Position numbers and translations under genes: made by a program
Part shown: in pieces, positions 18,252 through 25,613 of the stretch
Layout: each line of letters opens with the position of its first letter
Numbering within the stretch: position 1 is the first letter of the stretch
The notes under the pieces: generated by a model
Database searches by the model: none
The model's input: only the letters and a program-made list of their open reading frames with translations
What the model was told of the DNA's origin: nothing
NCBI GenBank assembly: GCA_965662725.1
Contig: CBFIIT010000004.1
Location: 10,707-74,706 of the forward strand
Source: UBA8337 sp965662725
GTDB taxonomy: Bacteria > Pseudomonadota > Alphaproteobacteria > RS24
Direction: 5' to 3'
Length of the DNA stretch: 64,000 nt

Positions 18252-19513
18252 CCGTCAATGTTGAAAATTTCGGTTGCCGACTGAACGCACTGGAAGGCGA
18301 CAGTGTCGAGGCTTTGGCGAAAGCCGCCGGAGTTGAAGAGACCACCATAATCAATGGCTGCGCGGTGACCAATGAGGCTTTGCGGCAAGCGCGACAAGCC
18401 GCGCGCAAAGCCAAACGCAATGGCCGGCAAGTCATCGTCACCGGCTGCGCAGCACAAACCGATGCCGAACGTTTTGCTCAAATGCCGGAAGTCGACCGGG
18501 TTTTGGGCAATGAAGAAAAATTGCGCGCCGCCAGCTATCAGGAAAATCGCTCGCATATCTCGGATATTATGCAGCAACAGACCGCCACTGCTTTGCCGGC
18601 AGCCAAACAAACCGGCCGCGCACGCGCCTTTGTACAAGTGCAAACCGGTTGCGACCATCGCTGTACATTTTGCATCATCCCTTTTGGGCGCGGCAATTCA
18701 CGCTCCGTGCCGGTCGATGAGGTGGTCAATCAGTGCCAAAAACTGGTCGATGACGGACACCAAGAAATTGTGCTGACCGGCGTTGATATTACCTCTTACG
18801 GGCCGGATATCGGCATCGGGTCAGAGGGGCAATCGGGTTTGGGGCATTTGGTGCGGGCGATTTTGGCGCGCGTGCCAAGCCTGCCGCGCTTGCGCCTTTC
18901 CTCGATTGACGCGGTGGAAATTGACCCATCACTTCTTGATATGGTGGTGCATGAAAGCCGCCTCATGCCGCATCTGCATCTGTCTTTGCAGGCCGGTGAC
19001 GATATGATCTTAAAGCGGATGAAACGTCGCCATTCGCGCGCCGAGGCGATTGCGTTTTGTCAAAAGCTGAAAAGCCAACGTCCCGAAATTGCTTTCGGTG
19101 CCGATTTAATCGCCGGATTTCCGACCGAAACCGAAGCAATGTTTGAAAACTCAGTGAAGCTGATTGATGAATGTGATTTGAGCTTTGTGCATGTGTTTCC
19201 GTTTTCACCGCGCCCCGGCACAGCGGCGGCGCGCATGCCGCAAATTGATGGGCAATTGATAAAGCAACGCGCCGCGCTTTTGCGCGACGCGGCTCAAAAA
19301 AATCTCTCCGATTGGCTGGCTCGTCAGCGCGGTAAAACCATATCCGTGCTGGTTGAAAAATCAGAAAATACGCATAGCCAAGGGCGGGCGGAAAATTTTG
19401 CTCGTGTCAAAATTGACGGGAGCCATAAAACCGGCACGCTGTTGCGCGCACGGGTCACCGGCAATGACACTATAATGCTGGCGGCTGAGCCGATAAATGA
19501 GGCAGTCCAATGA
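18248..19513 (+). CDS. mtaB: tRNA t6A37 methylthiotransferase MtaB
   Basis: Radical SAM methylthiotransferase that forms ms2t6A37 in tRNA. The UPF0004 domain supplies C10, C38 and C67 for one [4Fe-4S] cluster. CDHRCTFC (C135, C139, C142) binds the SAM cluster. A C-terminal TRAM-like domain follows. Length 421 fits. It begins with GTG at 18248 inside the dapF stop (GTGA), consistent with coupling, and ends over the ftsY start (ATGA). MiaB is a relative, but the length and short N-terminus favour MtaB. Confidence 0.9.
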   Translation: MTVNVENFGCRLNALEGDSVEALAKAAGVEETTIINGCAVTNEALRQARQAARKAKRNGRQVIVTGCAAQTDAERFAQMPEVDRVLGNEEKLRAASYQENRSHISDIMQQQTATALPAAKQTGRARAFVQVQTGCDHRCTFCIIPFGRGNSRSVPVDEVVNQCQKLVDDGHQEIVLTGVDITSYGPDIGIGSEGQSGLGHLVRAILARVPSLPRLRLSSIDAVEIDPSLLDMVVHESRLMPHLHLSLQAGDDMILKRMKRRHSRAEAIAFCQKLKSQRPEIAFGADLIAGFPTETEAMFENSVKLIDECDLSFVHVFPFSPRPGTAAARMPQIDGQLIKQRAALLRDAAQKNLSDWLARQRGKTISVLVEKSENTHSQGRAENFARVKIDGSHKTGTLLRARVTGNDTIMLAAEPINEAVQ

Positions 19514-20433
19514 GCCTTTGGTCGCGTTTAAAATCAGGTCTATCGCGCTCATCAAATGCGCTGGGCAGCAGCCTGTCCGGTCTGATGGGCGGGCGCAAAT
19601 TATCGGCCGAGACATTGGGCGAGTTGGAAGAGGCGCTCATCATGGCCGATTTGGGCGTTGCCACGGCCGCCGCCATTACCGAAAATCTCCGCGCGCGCCG
19701 TGATTTGGCGCAATTGGATGATATCGGTTTGCGCCAAGCTTTGGCTGAGGAAATCACCGCCTTGCTGGCAGTGGCTGAAAAACCTTTCACCCTGCCGACC
19801 GTGCGGCCCACAGTGATTTTATTGGCCGGGGTCAATGGCGCGGGCAAAACCACCACCATTGGCAAGCTGGCGAAAAAATTTCAAGCCGAGGGTAAGTCGG
19901 TCATGTTGGCGGCCTGCGATACGTTTCGCGCCGCCGCTTCCGAACAATTACAGGTTTGGGGGCAGCGCGCCAATGTGCCGGTGATTGCCGCCGCCGCCGG
20001 TGCCGATGCGGCGGGTTTGGCATTTCAAGCCCTCGAACAAGCGCGCGCCGAACAGGTCGATGTTTTGATGATCGATACAGCCGGACGCTTGCAATCCAAT
20101 GATAATTTAATGGCTGAATTGGAAAAAATAACCCGCGTCATACGCAAACTGGATGACACGGCACCGCATGAAAGCCTACTCGTGCTGGATGCCACGACGG
20201 GCCAAAACGCCATTGCGCAAGCGGAAGCCTTTCTGGGCGCCGCGGAAACCAGCGGCTTGATTATGACCAAGCTGGACGGCACGGCACGCGGTGGCGGGCT
20301 GGTGGCGATAGCGCAAAGACTGGGCTTGCCGATTTATTTTATCGGCGTTGGCGAGCAGGTGGATGATTTACAAATTTTCGGCGCACAAAGCTTTGCCCGC
20401 GCTTTGGTCGGGCTGGAGGAAGAGGCAAATTAA
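19510..20433 (+). CDS. ftsY: Signal recognition particle receptor FtsY
   Basis: SRP receptor GTPase. The 307 residues are essentially the NG domain; the long acidic A domain of E. coli is absent, as usual in alphaproteobacteria. Motifs are LAGVNGAGKTTT, DTFRAAASEQL, DTAGRLQ, TKLDGTARGG and the closing loop GVGEQVDDLQ. It overlaps mtaB by 4 bases and ispZ by 1 base. Confidence 0.97.
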   Translation: MSLWSRLKSGLSRSSNALGSSLSGLMGGRKLSAETLGELEEALIMADLGVATAAAITENLRARRDLAQLDDIGLRQALAEEITALLAVAEKPFTLPTVRPTVILLAGVNGAGKTTTIGKLAKKFQAEGKSVMLAACDTFRAAASEQLQVWGQRANVPVIAAAAGADAAGLAFQALEQARAEQVDVLMIDTAGRLQSNDNLMAELEKITRVIRKLDDTAPHESLLVLDATTGQNAIAQAEAFLGAAETSGLIMTKLDGTARGGGLVAIAQRLGLPIYFIGVGEQVDDLQIFGAQSFARALVGLEEEAN

Positions 20434-21014
20434 TGGCTAAATTTCTTGAAGATTTCGGACCGCTTTTGGTGTTTTTCATTTTGAATGCACGCGGGGCGCA
20501 ATGGTTTGAGCGGCCCGAAAGCGATGCACTTCTTATCGCCACAGCCGGTTTTATGGTCGCCATGCTGCTCTCTTTGGCGGCCAGTTTTTTGCGCGGCAGC
20601 AAGCCGAATAATATGACATTGGCCTCCGCCGGTTTTGTTTTCGTGTTTGGCGGGCTGACTTTGTTTTTACAAGATGAGACCTTCATCAAAATCAAACCGA
20701 CATTGGTTTATCTGCTTTTCGCAGCGATTTTAAGCATCGGGCTGGCGCGGCAGCAAAGCTATTTACAAATGCTGATGGGCGAGGCGTTGCGCATGGAAGA
20801 AGCCGGCTGGCTGAGCTTGACCAAAAGATGGGTGGTATTTTTCATTTTTCTGGCGCTGCTCAATGAAGCCATTTGGCGGAATTTTTCGACTGATTTTTGG
20901 GTTAATTTCAAAGTGTTCGGCATTTTGCCGCTGACATTTATTTTCATGGGTCTGCAAATGCCGCTTTTGAAACGGCATGGCGCGCTGGATGAGATAGCCT
21001 CAAAACAAGATTAA
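20433..21014 (+). CDS. yciB: Inner membrane-spanning protein YciB / intracellular septation protein A
   Basis: A 193-residue protein of the IspA/IspZ (YciB) family with about five membrane segments. The start FLEDFGPLLVFFILNA and the later MEEAGWLSLTKRWVVFF with NEAIWR are family landmarks. Loss in other bacteria affects septation and envelope integrity. The start shares one base with the ftsY stop (TAATG), so it is coupled. Its stop overlaps the convergent DUF2332 stop (21011-21014). Confidence 0.92.
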   Translation: MAKFLEDFGPLLVFFILNARGAQWFERPESDALLIATAGFMVAMLLSLAASFLRGSKPNNMTLASAGFVFVFGGLTLFLQDETFIKIKPTLVYLLFAAILSIGLARQQSYLQMLMGEALRMEEAGWLSLTKRWVVFFIFLALLNEAIWRNFSTDFWVNFKVFGILPLTFIFMGLQMPLLKRHGALDEIASKQD

Positions 21015-22165
21015 AAAGCCGCTCTAATTTCCATATTCTGACCATGCGGATGGCACGGGCCGATAATCACTTCTTCGCCTTGCGGACCATTTTCGCCGGT
21101 CCAAATATGATAAGATAATTGCGCAATCGTTCCCAATTCACGGCCATCCATTTTCAACCAAACCAAAGGTGCATCGGGGCGCACATCTTCGCCCGCTTGC
21201 GCAAATGCGCTTTCAATGGCAAAGCGCTGCGACACGCTGAGATAAGGCCAAACAATCGAATGGTATAAAACCGTCGCCTCGCCTTTCGGTCGCCGCATGA
21301 TTTGCGCCGCCACCCAACCGGCACCATCGGCGCGGTCAATTTCGGGCGGTGCGTTATCGGCAATTTGTAAAGCCGCCAAAAGCCGGTTGCGGCGCGCCGG
21401 CATATCACCCCAAATCCAGCTTTGTAATTTCAGCCGTTCATCAGCCGCGCTTATATCGACCGGAAACAGATCGCAGCCGCGCCGTGAAGAAACCTCAATA
21501 GACGCGGCCAAAACCGGCGGGAGCCCGCGCCAATCCGCCTCGAGCGTTAGCGGGCTGTTTTCATCCCCCCAGATAATGTCATGCCGGTCATTTTTGAGGC
21601 GGTAATGAAATTTATCAAAAAACAAATTCAGTCCGGCACTGGCCCCCATTTCGCGCAAGCGCAAAGGCAGGCCCAATTTTTTACTGATCTCAGAAAAACC
21701 CAGCAGCAACATGGCGGCGCGACCGGTCTCATTGGTTTGCGGCGCATTGCGCAAAAACCGCCTTACAGATGCCTCTTCTTGCGTAAAAACATTGCGCAAA
21801 GCGGCCTCAAAAGCCGTCCGCTCATCGCTTGCATAAGCACCGCCGCAGCTTTGATAAAAGCGGCCGAGATCCTGATTGCCACGCAGCGCGGCAAAATGGG
21901 CAAAACCGGCGAGGCGCAAAGGCACATTGTCATTTAGCGGGTCGCCTTGCCAGCCGCGCACCAGCTTTGAGATAATACCGCCCGTGTCAAAATCATTATG
22001 ACAAAACCGCACCAAATCGCGTGTTAGAGGCGAGCCCAGCAAATCGCAGGCGTGCGCTTGCGCATCAAAGGCGGAGAGGATTTTTTCATTCACATCATCA
22101 CCGGGCGCGGCGACAGAGGAATATGTGTCGATGAAGCTTGCTGTCTTGTTGTTGTTTTTGGTCAT
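21011..22165 (-). CDS. DUF2332 family protein
   Basis: A 384-residue soluble protein of unknown function. The block MGASAGLNLFFDKFHYRL and the later RRGCDLFPVDISAADERLKLQSWIWGD are characteristic of DUF2332. YHSIVWPYLS and ELGTIAQLSYHIWTG also fit. The start is taken at the ATG at 22165 (MTKNNN), because the frame before it would run far into the Nudix gene; no strong ribosome-binding site is seen, so the start is uncertain. It follows the Nudix gene on the same strand. Confidence 0.8.
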   Translation of the reverse strand: MTKNNNKTASFIDTYSSVAAPGDDVNEKILSAFDAQAHACDLLGSPLTRDLVRFCHNDFDTGGIISKLVRGWQGDPLNDNVPLRLAGFAHFAALRGNQDLGRFYQSCGGAYASDERTAFEAALRNVFTQEEASVRRFLRNAPQTNETGRAAMLLLGFSEISKKLGLPLRLREMGASAGLNLFFDKFHYRLKNDRHDIIWGDENSPLTLEADWRGLPPVLAASIEVSSRRGCDLFPVDISAADERLKLQSWIWGDMPARRNRLLAALQIADNAPPEIDRADGAGWVAAQIMRRPKGEATVLYHSIVWPYLSVSQRFAIESAFAQAGEDVRPDAPLVWLKMDGRELGTIAQLSYHIWTGENGPQGEEVIIGPCHPHGQNMEIRAAF

Positions 22166-22184
22166 ATGAGGAAATGAGCACGGC

Positions 22185-22802
22185 TTAATCCTTTTTGCCA
22201 GCACTTTCATAGCGCGCGCGCAAAGCCTCAAAGCCGGGCGTGTCGGCCCAGTTTTCCGGCTCAGAAAACGGCGCAAATTGCGCTTCATTTCGGGTCTCAT
22301 AATAATGCGTCAGCGCATAATAAACCGCCGGAAAGGCCAGCTCATCCCATGGAATATCTTTCCACGCAACAAGCGCCACTTCTTCGCTTTCCGGTCCGGC
22401 AGCAATATCAGCAGAGCGCAAACGACCGCGATAAAACATCTGCACTTGCGAAATGCGCGCGACATTATAAATGCCGATAAGCGCATCGGTTTCAACATCG
22501 GCATGGGCCTCTTCATGCGCTTCACGCGCCGCCCCTTGCGCCACGGTTTCACCTTGTTCCATAAAGCCGGCCGGCAAAGTCCAAAATCCTTTGCGCGGTT
22601 CAATGGCGCGCTTGCACATAAGAATCTTATCTATCCCATCTTCATGCCATAGCGCCACCACACCGGCGATAAGCTTCGGATTGACATAATTGATAAGCCC
22701 ACATGTATCGCAAACATCGCGCTCAAAACTGTCATCATGCGGCACGATTTTTGAAAAAGACATATCTTGCGCATAAGCGCGGGATTTATCGCGGAACCGC
22801 AT
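22185..22802 (-). CDS. Nudix hydrolase with N-terminal zinc-ribbon-like motif
   Basis: A 205-residue Nudix protein. The Nudix box GFMEQGETVAQGAAREAHEE starts near residue 88 and keeps the catalytic RE-x2-EE core. The Gly after EE is replaced by His. A CDTCG pair near residue 32 resembles half of a zinc ribbon, and NYVNPK follows, as in NudC-like and ADP-ribose-type Nudix proteins. The ATG at 22802 follows GGAGGAG by 7 bases, which fixes the start although it overlaps ccmG by 17 bases. Substrate unknown; a nucleoside diphosphate derivative is expected from the family. Confidence 0.88.
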   Translation of the reverse strand: MRFRDKSRAYAQDMSFSKIVPHDDSFERDVCDTCGLINYVNPKLIAGVVALWHEDGIDKILMCKRAIEPRKGFWTLPAGFMEQGETVAQGAAREAHEEAHADVETDALIGIYNVARISQVQMFYRGRLRSADIAAGPESEEVALVAWKDIPWDELAFPAVYYALTHYYETRNEAQFAPFSEPENWADTPGFEALRARYESAGKKD

Positions 22803-23382
22803 TTGGCTTCTCCTCCGACCCTTCAGTCAGCGTGTTTTCAAGACTGTTTGTGAAATAGGGCAATATTTTCTCTTGCACATTTTTTTCGCTTAACGGGCCG
22901 ACATGGCGCAGCAAAACATGGCCGTTTTCATCAATAATAAAAGTTTCCGGCACGCCATAAACGCCCAGATCAAGTGCCGCTTGGCCGCGCTTATCAAAAC
23001 CGATGGCCTGATAAGGATTGCCAAGGCGATTTAAAAAACGCTGCCCGCTATCGCGCCCATCCTTGTAATTTATCGCAAAAATCGGCACGCCAATTTCGTT
23101 CAAGCGCATGAGCTGCGGATGCTCAACGCGGCACGGCGCGCACCAGCTGGCAAACACATTCAATAAAACCGGGCCACCGGTTTTCATCACATTTGTCGTT
23201 AAAGGCGGCGCGCCATCATATAAAGCCGGTAAAGAAAAATCCGGAAGCGGTTTATCTTGATAGGCGCTGTCAATATTTTGCGGCGGCCCCAAAGTCAGAC
23301 CAATGGCGAAAATGATTAAAATCGCCAAACCGATAAGCACCGGTAAAAAGCGAGGCAATTGGCCCAAAAGCCGAATGGCCAT
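22786..23382 (-). CDS. ccmG: Thiol:disulfide interchange protein CcmG/DsbE
   Basis: Periplasmic membrane-anchored thioredoxin that reduces apocytochrome c for haem attachment. An N-terminal membrane segment (about 10-32) precedes the thioredoxin fold with active site WCAPC (C81, C84) and the CcmG-type GVPETFIIDENG block with the cis-Pro region. Length 198 is normal. The start overlaps the ccmD stop by one base (TGATG). Part of ccmABCDG. Confidence 0.95.
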   Translation of the reverse strand: MAIRLLGQLPRFLPVLIGLAILIIFAIGLTLGPPQNIDSAYQDKPLPDFSLPALYDGAPPLTTNVMKTGGPVLLNVFASWCAPCRVEHPQLMRLNEIGVPIFAINYKDGRDSGQRFLNRLGNPYQAIGFDKRGQAALDLGVYGVPETFIIDENGHVLLRHVGPLSEKNVQEKILPYFTNSLENTLTEGSEEKPNAVPR

Positions 23383-23519
23383 CAGCCTGCCTCCGATAGA
23401 TTATCAAGCGCCGCCAAACGCGCCCGCGCATCTGCCAAATGTTTGAAGCTGAAACCGATAAGCAGCAAAAGCGGCAAAAAAGTTGCCGCATAGCTGGCAT
23501 ATATATATGTGTCATACAT
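23382..23519 (-). CDS. ccmD: Haem exporter protein CcmD (small, 45 residues)
   Basis: A short gene between ccmC and ccmG. The ATG is at 23519-23517 and the TGA at 23384-23382, giving 45 residues. It has one membrane segment (YAATFLPLLLLIGF) followed by a basic, helical tail (DARARLAAL). This is the CcmD architecture: a small adaptor that helps release holo-CcmE from CcmABC. The TYIYASY opening matches alphaproteobacterial CcmD. It overlaps the ccmG start by one base. Position, size and topology make the call firm. Confidence 0.88.
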   Translation of the reverse strand: MYDTYIYASYAATFLPLLLLIGFSFKHLADARARLAALDNLSEAG

Positions 23520-23535
23520 GGCTTCGCTCCCTATC

Positions 23536-24282
23536 TTATCCGTTCGGCCCATCGGTCATAATTGCACGGGTACGCAATTTTTGCCGCAGCACTTCCATCT
23601 GCATCCGCGTCACGGTCAGCGCCAAAAACAGCAATAAAAATCCACCACCCATAATCAATAATGGATAGAGGAAATCAGCGTGCAAAGCCGGTCGCGCCAG
23701 TCGCGAGACGCTGGCCGGTTGATGCAAAGTGTTCCACCAATCGACTGAAAATTTAACAATCGGCACATTAATAAATCCGACAATCGCCAAAATCGCCGCC
23801 GCGCGCGCTGCACGGGTCGGCTCATCAATGGCCTGCCAGAGCGCGATATAGCCGAGATAAACGAAAAACAGCACCAATACGGAAGTCAGCCGTGCGTCCC
23901 ACACCCACCAAGTGCCCCACATGGGTTGCCCCCATAGGCTGCCAGTAACCAGCGCAATCAGCGTAAACACGGCCCCAATAGGCGCCGCGGCGCGGGCCGC
24001 TACATGGCCCAGCGGATGGCGAAACACCAATGCGGTGACCGAGGCAAAGAAAATAAAACTATAGCCGAACAATGCCATCCAAGCGGCCGGCACATGCACA
24101 AACATGATTTTGACGGTTTCGCCCTGCTGGTAATCCTCCGGCACATAGGCCACTCGATACAAGCCATAAGCCAAAACCAACATAGCCAAAGCCCATAGCG
24201 GCGCGTGCAGTTTTTCTGCCAAACGCATGAAGCGAGCCGGATTGGCATAATAAGCCGATATGTTTTCAAGCGCGTTTAACAT
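23536..24282 (-). CDS. ccmC: Haem exporter protein CcmC
   Basis: Six-helix membrane protein that presents haem to CcmE. The haem-handling tryptophan motif is WGTWWVWDARLTS near residues 126-138, flanked by histidines (FVHVPAAW and TLHQPAS). Length 248 fits. It lies 16 bases before ccmD and is part of ccmABCDG. Confidence 0.96.
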   Translation of the reverse strand: MLNALENISAYYANPARFMRLAEKLHAPLWALAMLVLAYGLYRVAYVPEDYQQGETVKIMFVHVPAAWMALFGYSFIFFASVTALVFRHPLGHVAARAAAPIGAVFTLIALVTGSLWGQPMWGTWWVWDARLTSVLVLFFVYLGYIALWQAIDEPTRAARAAAILAIVGFINVPIVKFSVDWWNTLHQPASVSRLARPALHADFLYPLLIMGGGFLLLFLALTVTRMQMEVLRQKLRTRAIMTDGPNG

Positions 24283-24300
24283 TTAAAAACCGTCTCTCAT

Positions 24301-24963
24301 CTAACGCAGCGCCGTTTTTAACGCCGCCGCAATCGCCCATGGGGCCAGCAAAAGCGCGGCTAAACTCAAAGCCGCCAAAATTGCCAAATAGGGCAATATA
24401 TCCGCCCCATCCAAAGCGCTGCGTGTTGCCGCTGCGCCAAAAATCAGTACCGGCACATAAAACGGCATCGCAATCAATACCGTCAACAGGCCGCCGCGTC
24501 GCACGCTAACCGCCAAGGCCGCGCCTATGCCGCCCAATAAAACCAGAGCCGGCGCACCCAAGCCCATGGCAAGCAACAAGCCGGGCAAGGCGGCCGCGTC
24601 AATATTGAGCAATAATCCGGCCAAGGGCACAGTTAATAATAAAGGCATAATCAGCGCCAAAAAATGGCCCAATAATTTAGCCAAAATCACCGCCTCAAAC
24701 GGCAAAGACAAAAGCATTAAGCGGTCCAAGCTGCCATCTTCAAAATCCGCTTGAAACAAGCGGTCCAGCGTCGCCAATAATGTTATCGCCAAAACCACCC
24801 ATAAAAGCCCCGGCGCCAAAGCACGCAATAATTTTAATTCCGGCCCCAAACCGAAGGGCAATAAGGTGACCGCAATCAATAAAAAGCTGAGCGCCAAAAC
24901 GGTTTGGCCGCTTCGCCAAGCCAAGTACATATGCTGGCGACAAATGGCGATAAAGCGGCTCAT
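24301..24963 (-). CDS. ccmB: Haem exporter ABC permease CcmB
   Basis: Six membrane segments in 220 residues. The opening AWRSGQTVLALSFLL and LDRLFQADFEDGSLDRLML are CcmB landmarks. It is the permease partner of CcmA and overlaps ccmA by four bases (ATGA), as usual. Confidence 0.95.
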   Translation of the reverse strand: MSRFIAICRQHMYLAWRSGQTVLALSFLLIAVTLLPFGLGPELKLLRALAPGLLWVVLAITLLATLDRLFQADFEDGSLDRLMLLSLPFEAVILAKLLGHFLALIMPLLLTVPLAGLLLNIDAAALPGLLLAMGLGAPALVLLGGIGAALAVSVRRGGLLTVLIAMPFYVPVLIFGAAATRSALDGADILPYLAILAALSLAALLLAPWAIAAALKTALR

Positions 24964-25604
24964 GACGCAGCCCCCAGCGACATGCTGTGCGTGGCAAAAG
25001 CCAGTTCTTCATGACTGGCGGCGATAATCATACCGCCAATAGATAAATGCGCCTGCGCCAAATCATTGACCAGCGCGCGGCCTGCCATATCCAGCGCGGT
25101 TAGCGGTTCATCCAATAACCAAAGCGGGCGCGGATCCAATAAAAGCCGCGCCAGACTGAGGCGGCGTTTTTGACCGGCCGATAAATCGCCGACAAATTGC
25201 CAATCGGCTTTCGGCAGACCCAAAACCGTCGCGTCAAATTGCGCCGGTTTTATCGGCTGCACTGCCAGAGCCGCTTCAAAAGCCAAGGTCTCAGCAATCG
25301 TTAATGCCGCTTTCAAACCATCCATATGGCCCAGATAATGCACCGCTTGTGCGGGCTGGGGGACAGAAATCGTGCCGGCGGCCAGCGGCAAAAAACCTGC
25401 CAATTGCCGCAATAAGGAGGATTTGCCGCTGCCATTCGGGCCGCTCACCATCAAGGCTTGGCCGGCTTTTAGTTCAAAAGATAAATCGGCAAAAACCGCT
25501 CTTGCGCCGCGATGGCAAGCAAGGTTTTCGACCCGCAATAGGGCGGCGCGGTCATGCGCGATATCGGCAAACCGTTTTTGCGCCGCGGATAATGGCTGGG
25601 TCAT
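24960..25604 (-). CDS. ccmA: Haem exporter ATP-binding protein CcmA
   Basis: ABC ATPase that powers release of holo-CcmE from CcmC. It has Walker A GPNGSGKSS, signature LSAGQKRRLSLARL and Walker B LWLLDEPLTALD. The 214 residues match. It starts 10 bases after the acnB stop, so aconitase and the ccm genes may share a transcript. Confidence 0.95.
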   Translation of the reverse strand: MTQPLSAAQKRFADIAHDRAALLRVENLACHRGARAVFADLSFELKAGQALMVSGPNGSGKSSLLRQLAGFLPLAAGTISVPQPAQAVHYLGHMDGLKAALTIAETLAFEAALAVQPIKPAQFDATVLGLPKADWQFVGDLSAGQKRRLSLARLLLDPRPLWLLDEPLTALDMAGRALVNDLAQAHLSIGGMIIAASHEELAFATHSMSLGAAS

Positions 25605-25613
25605 GACCCTGAT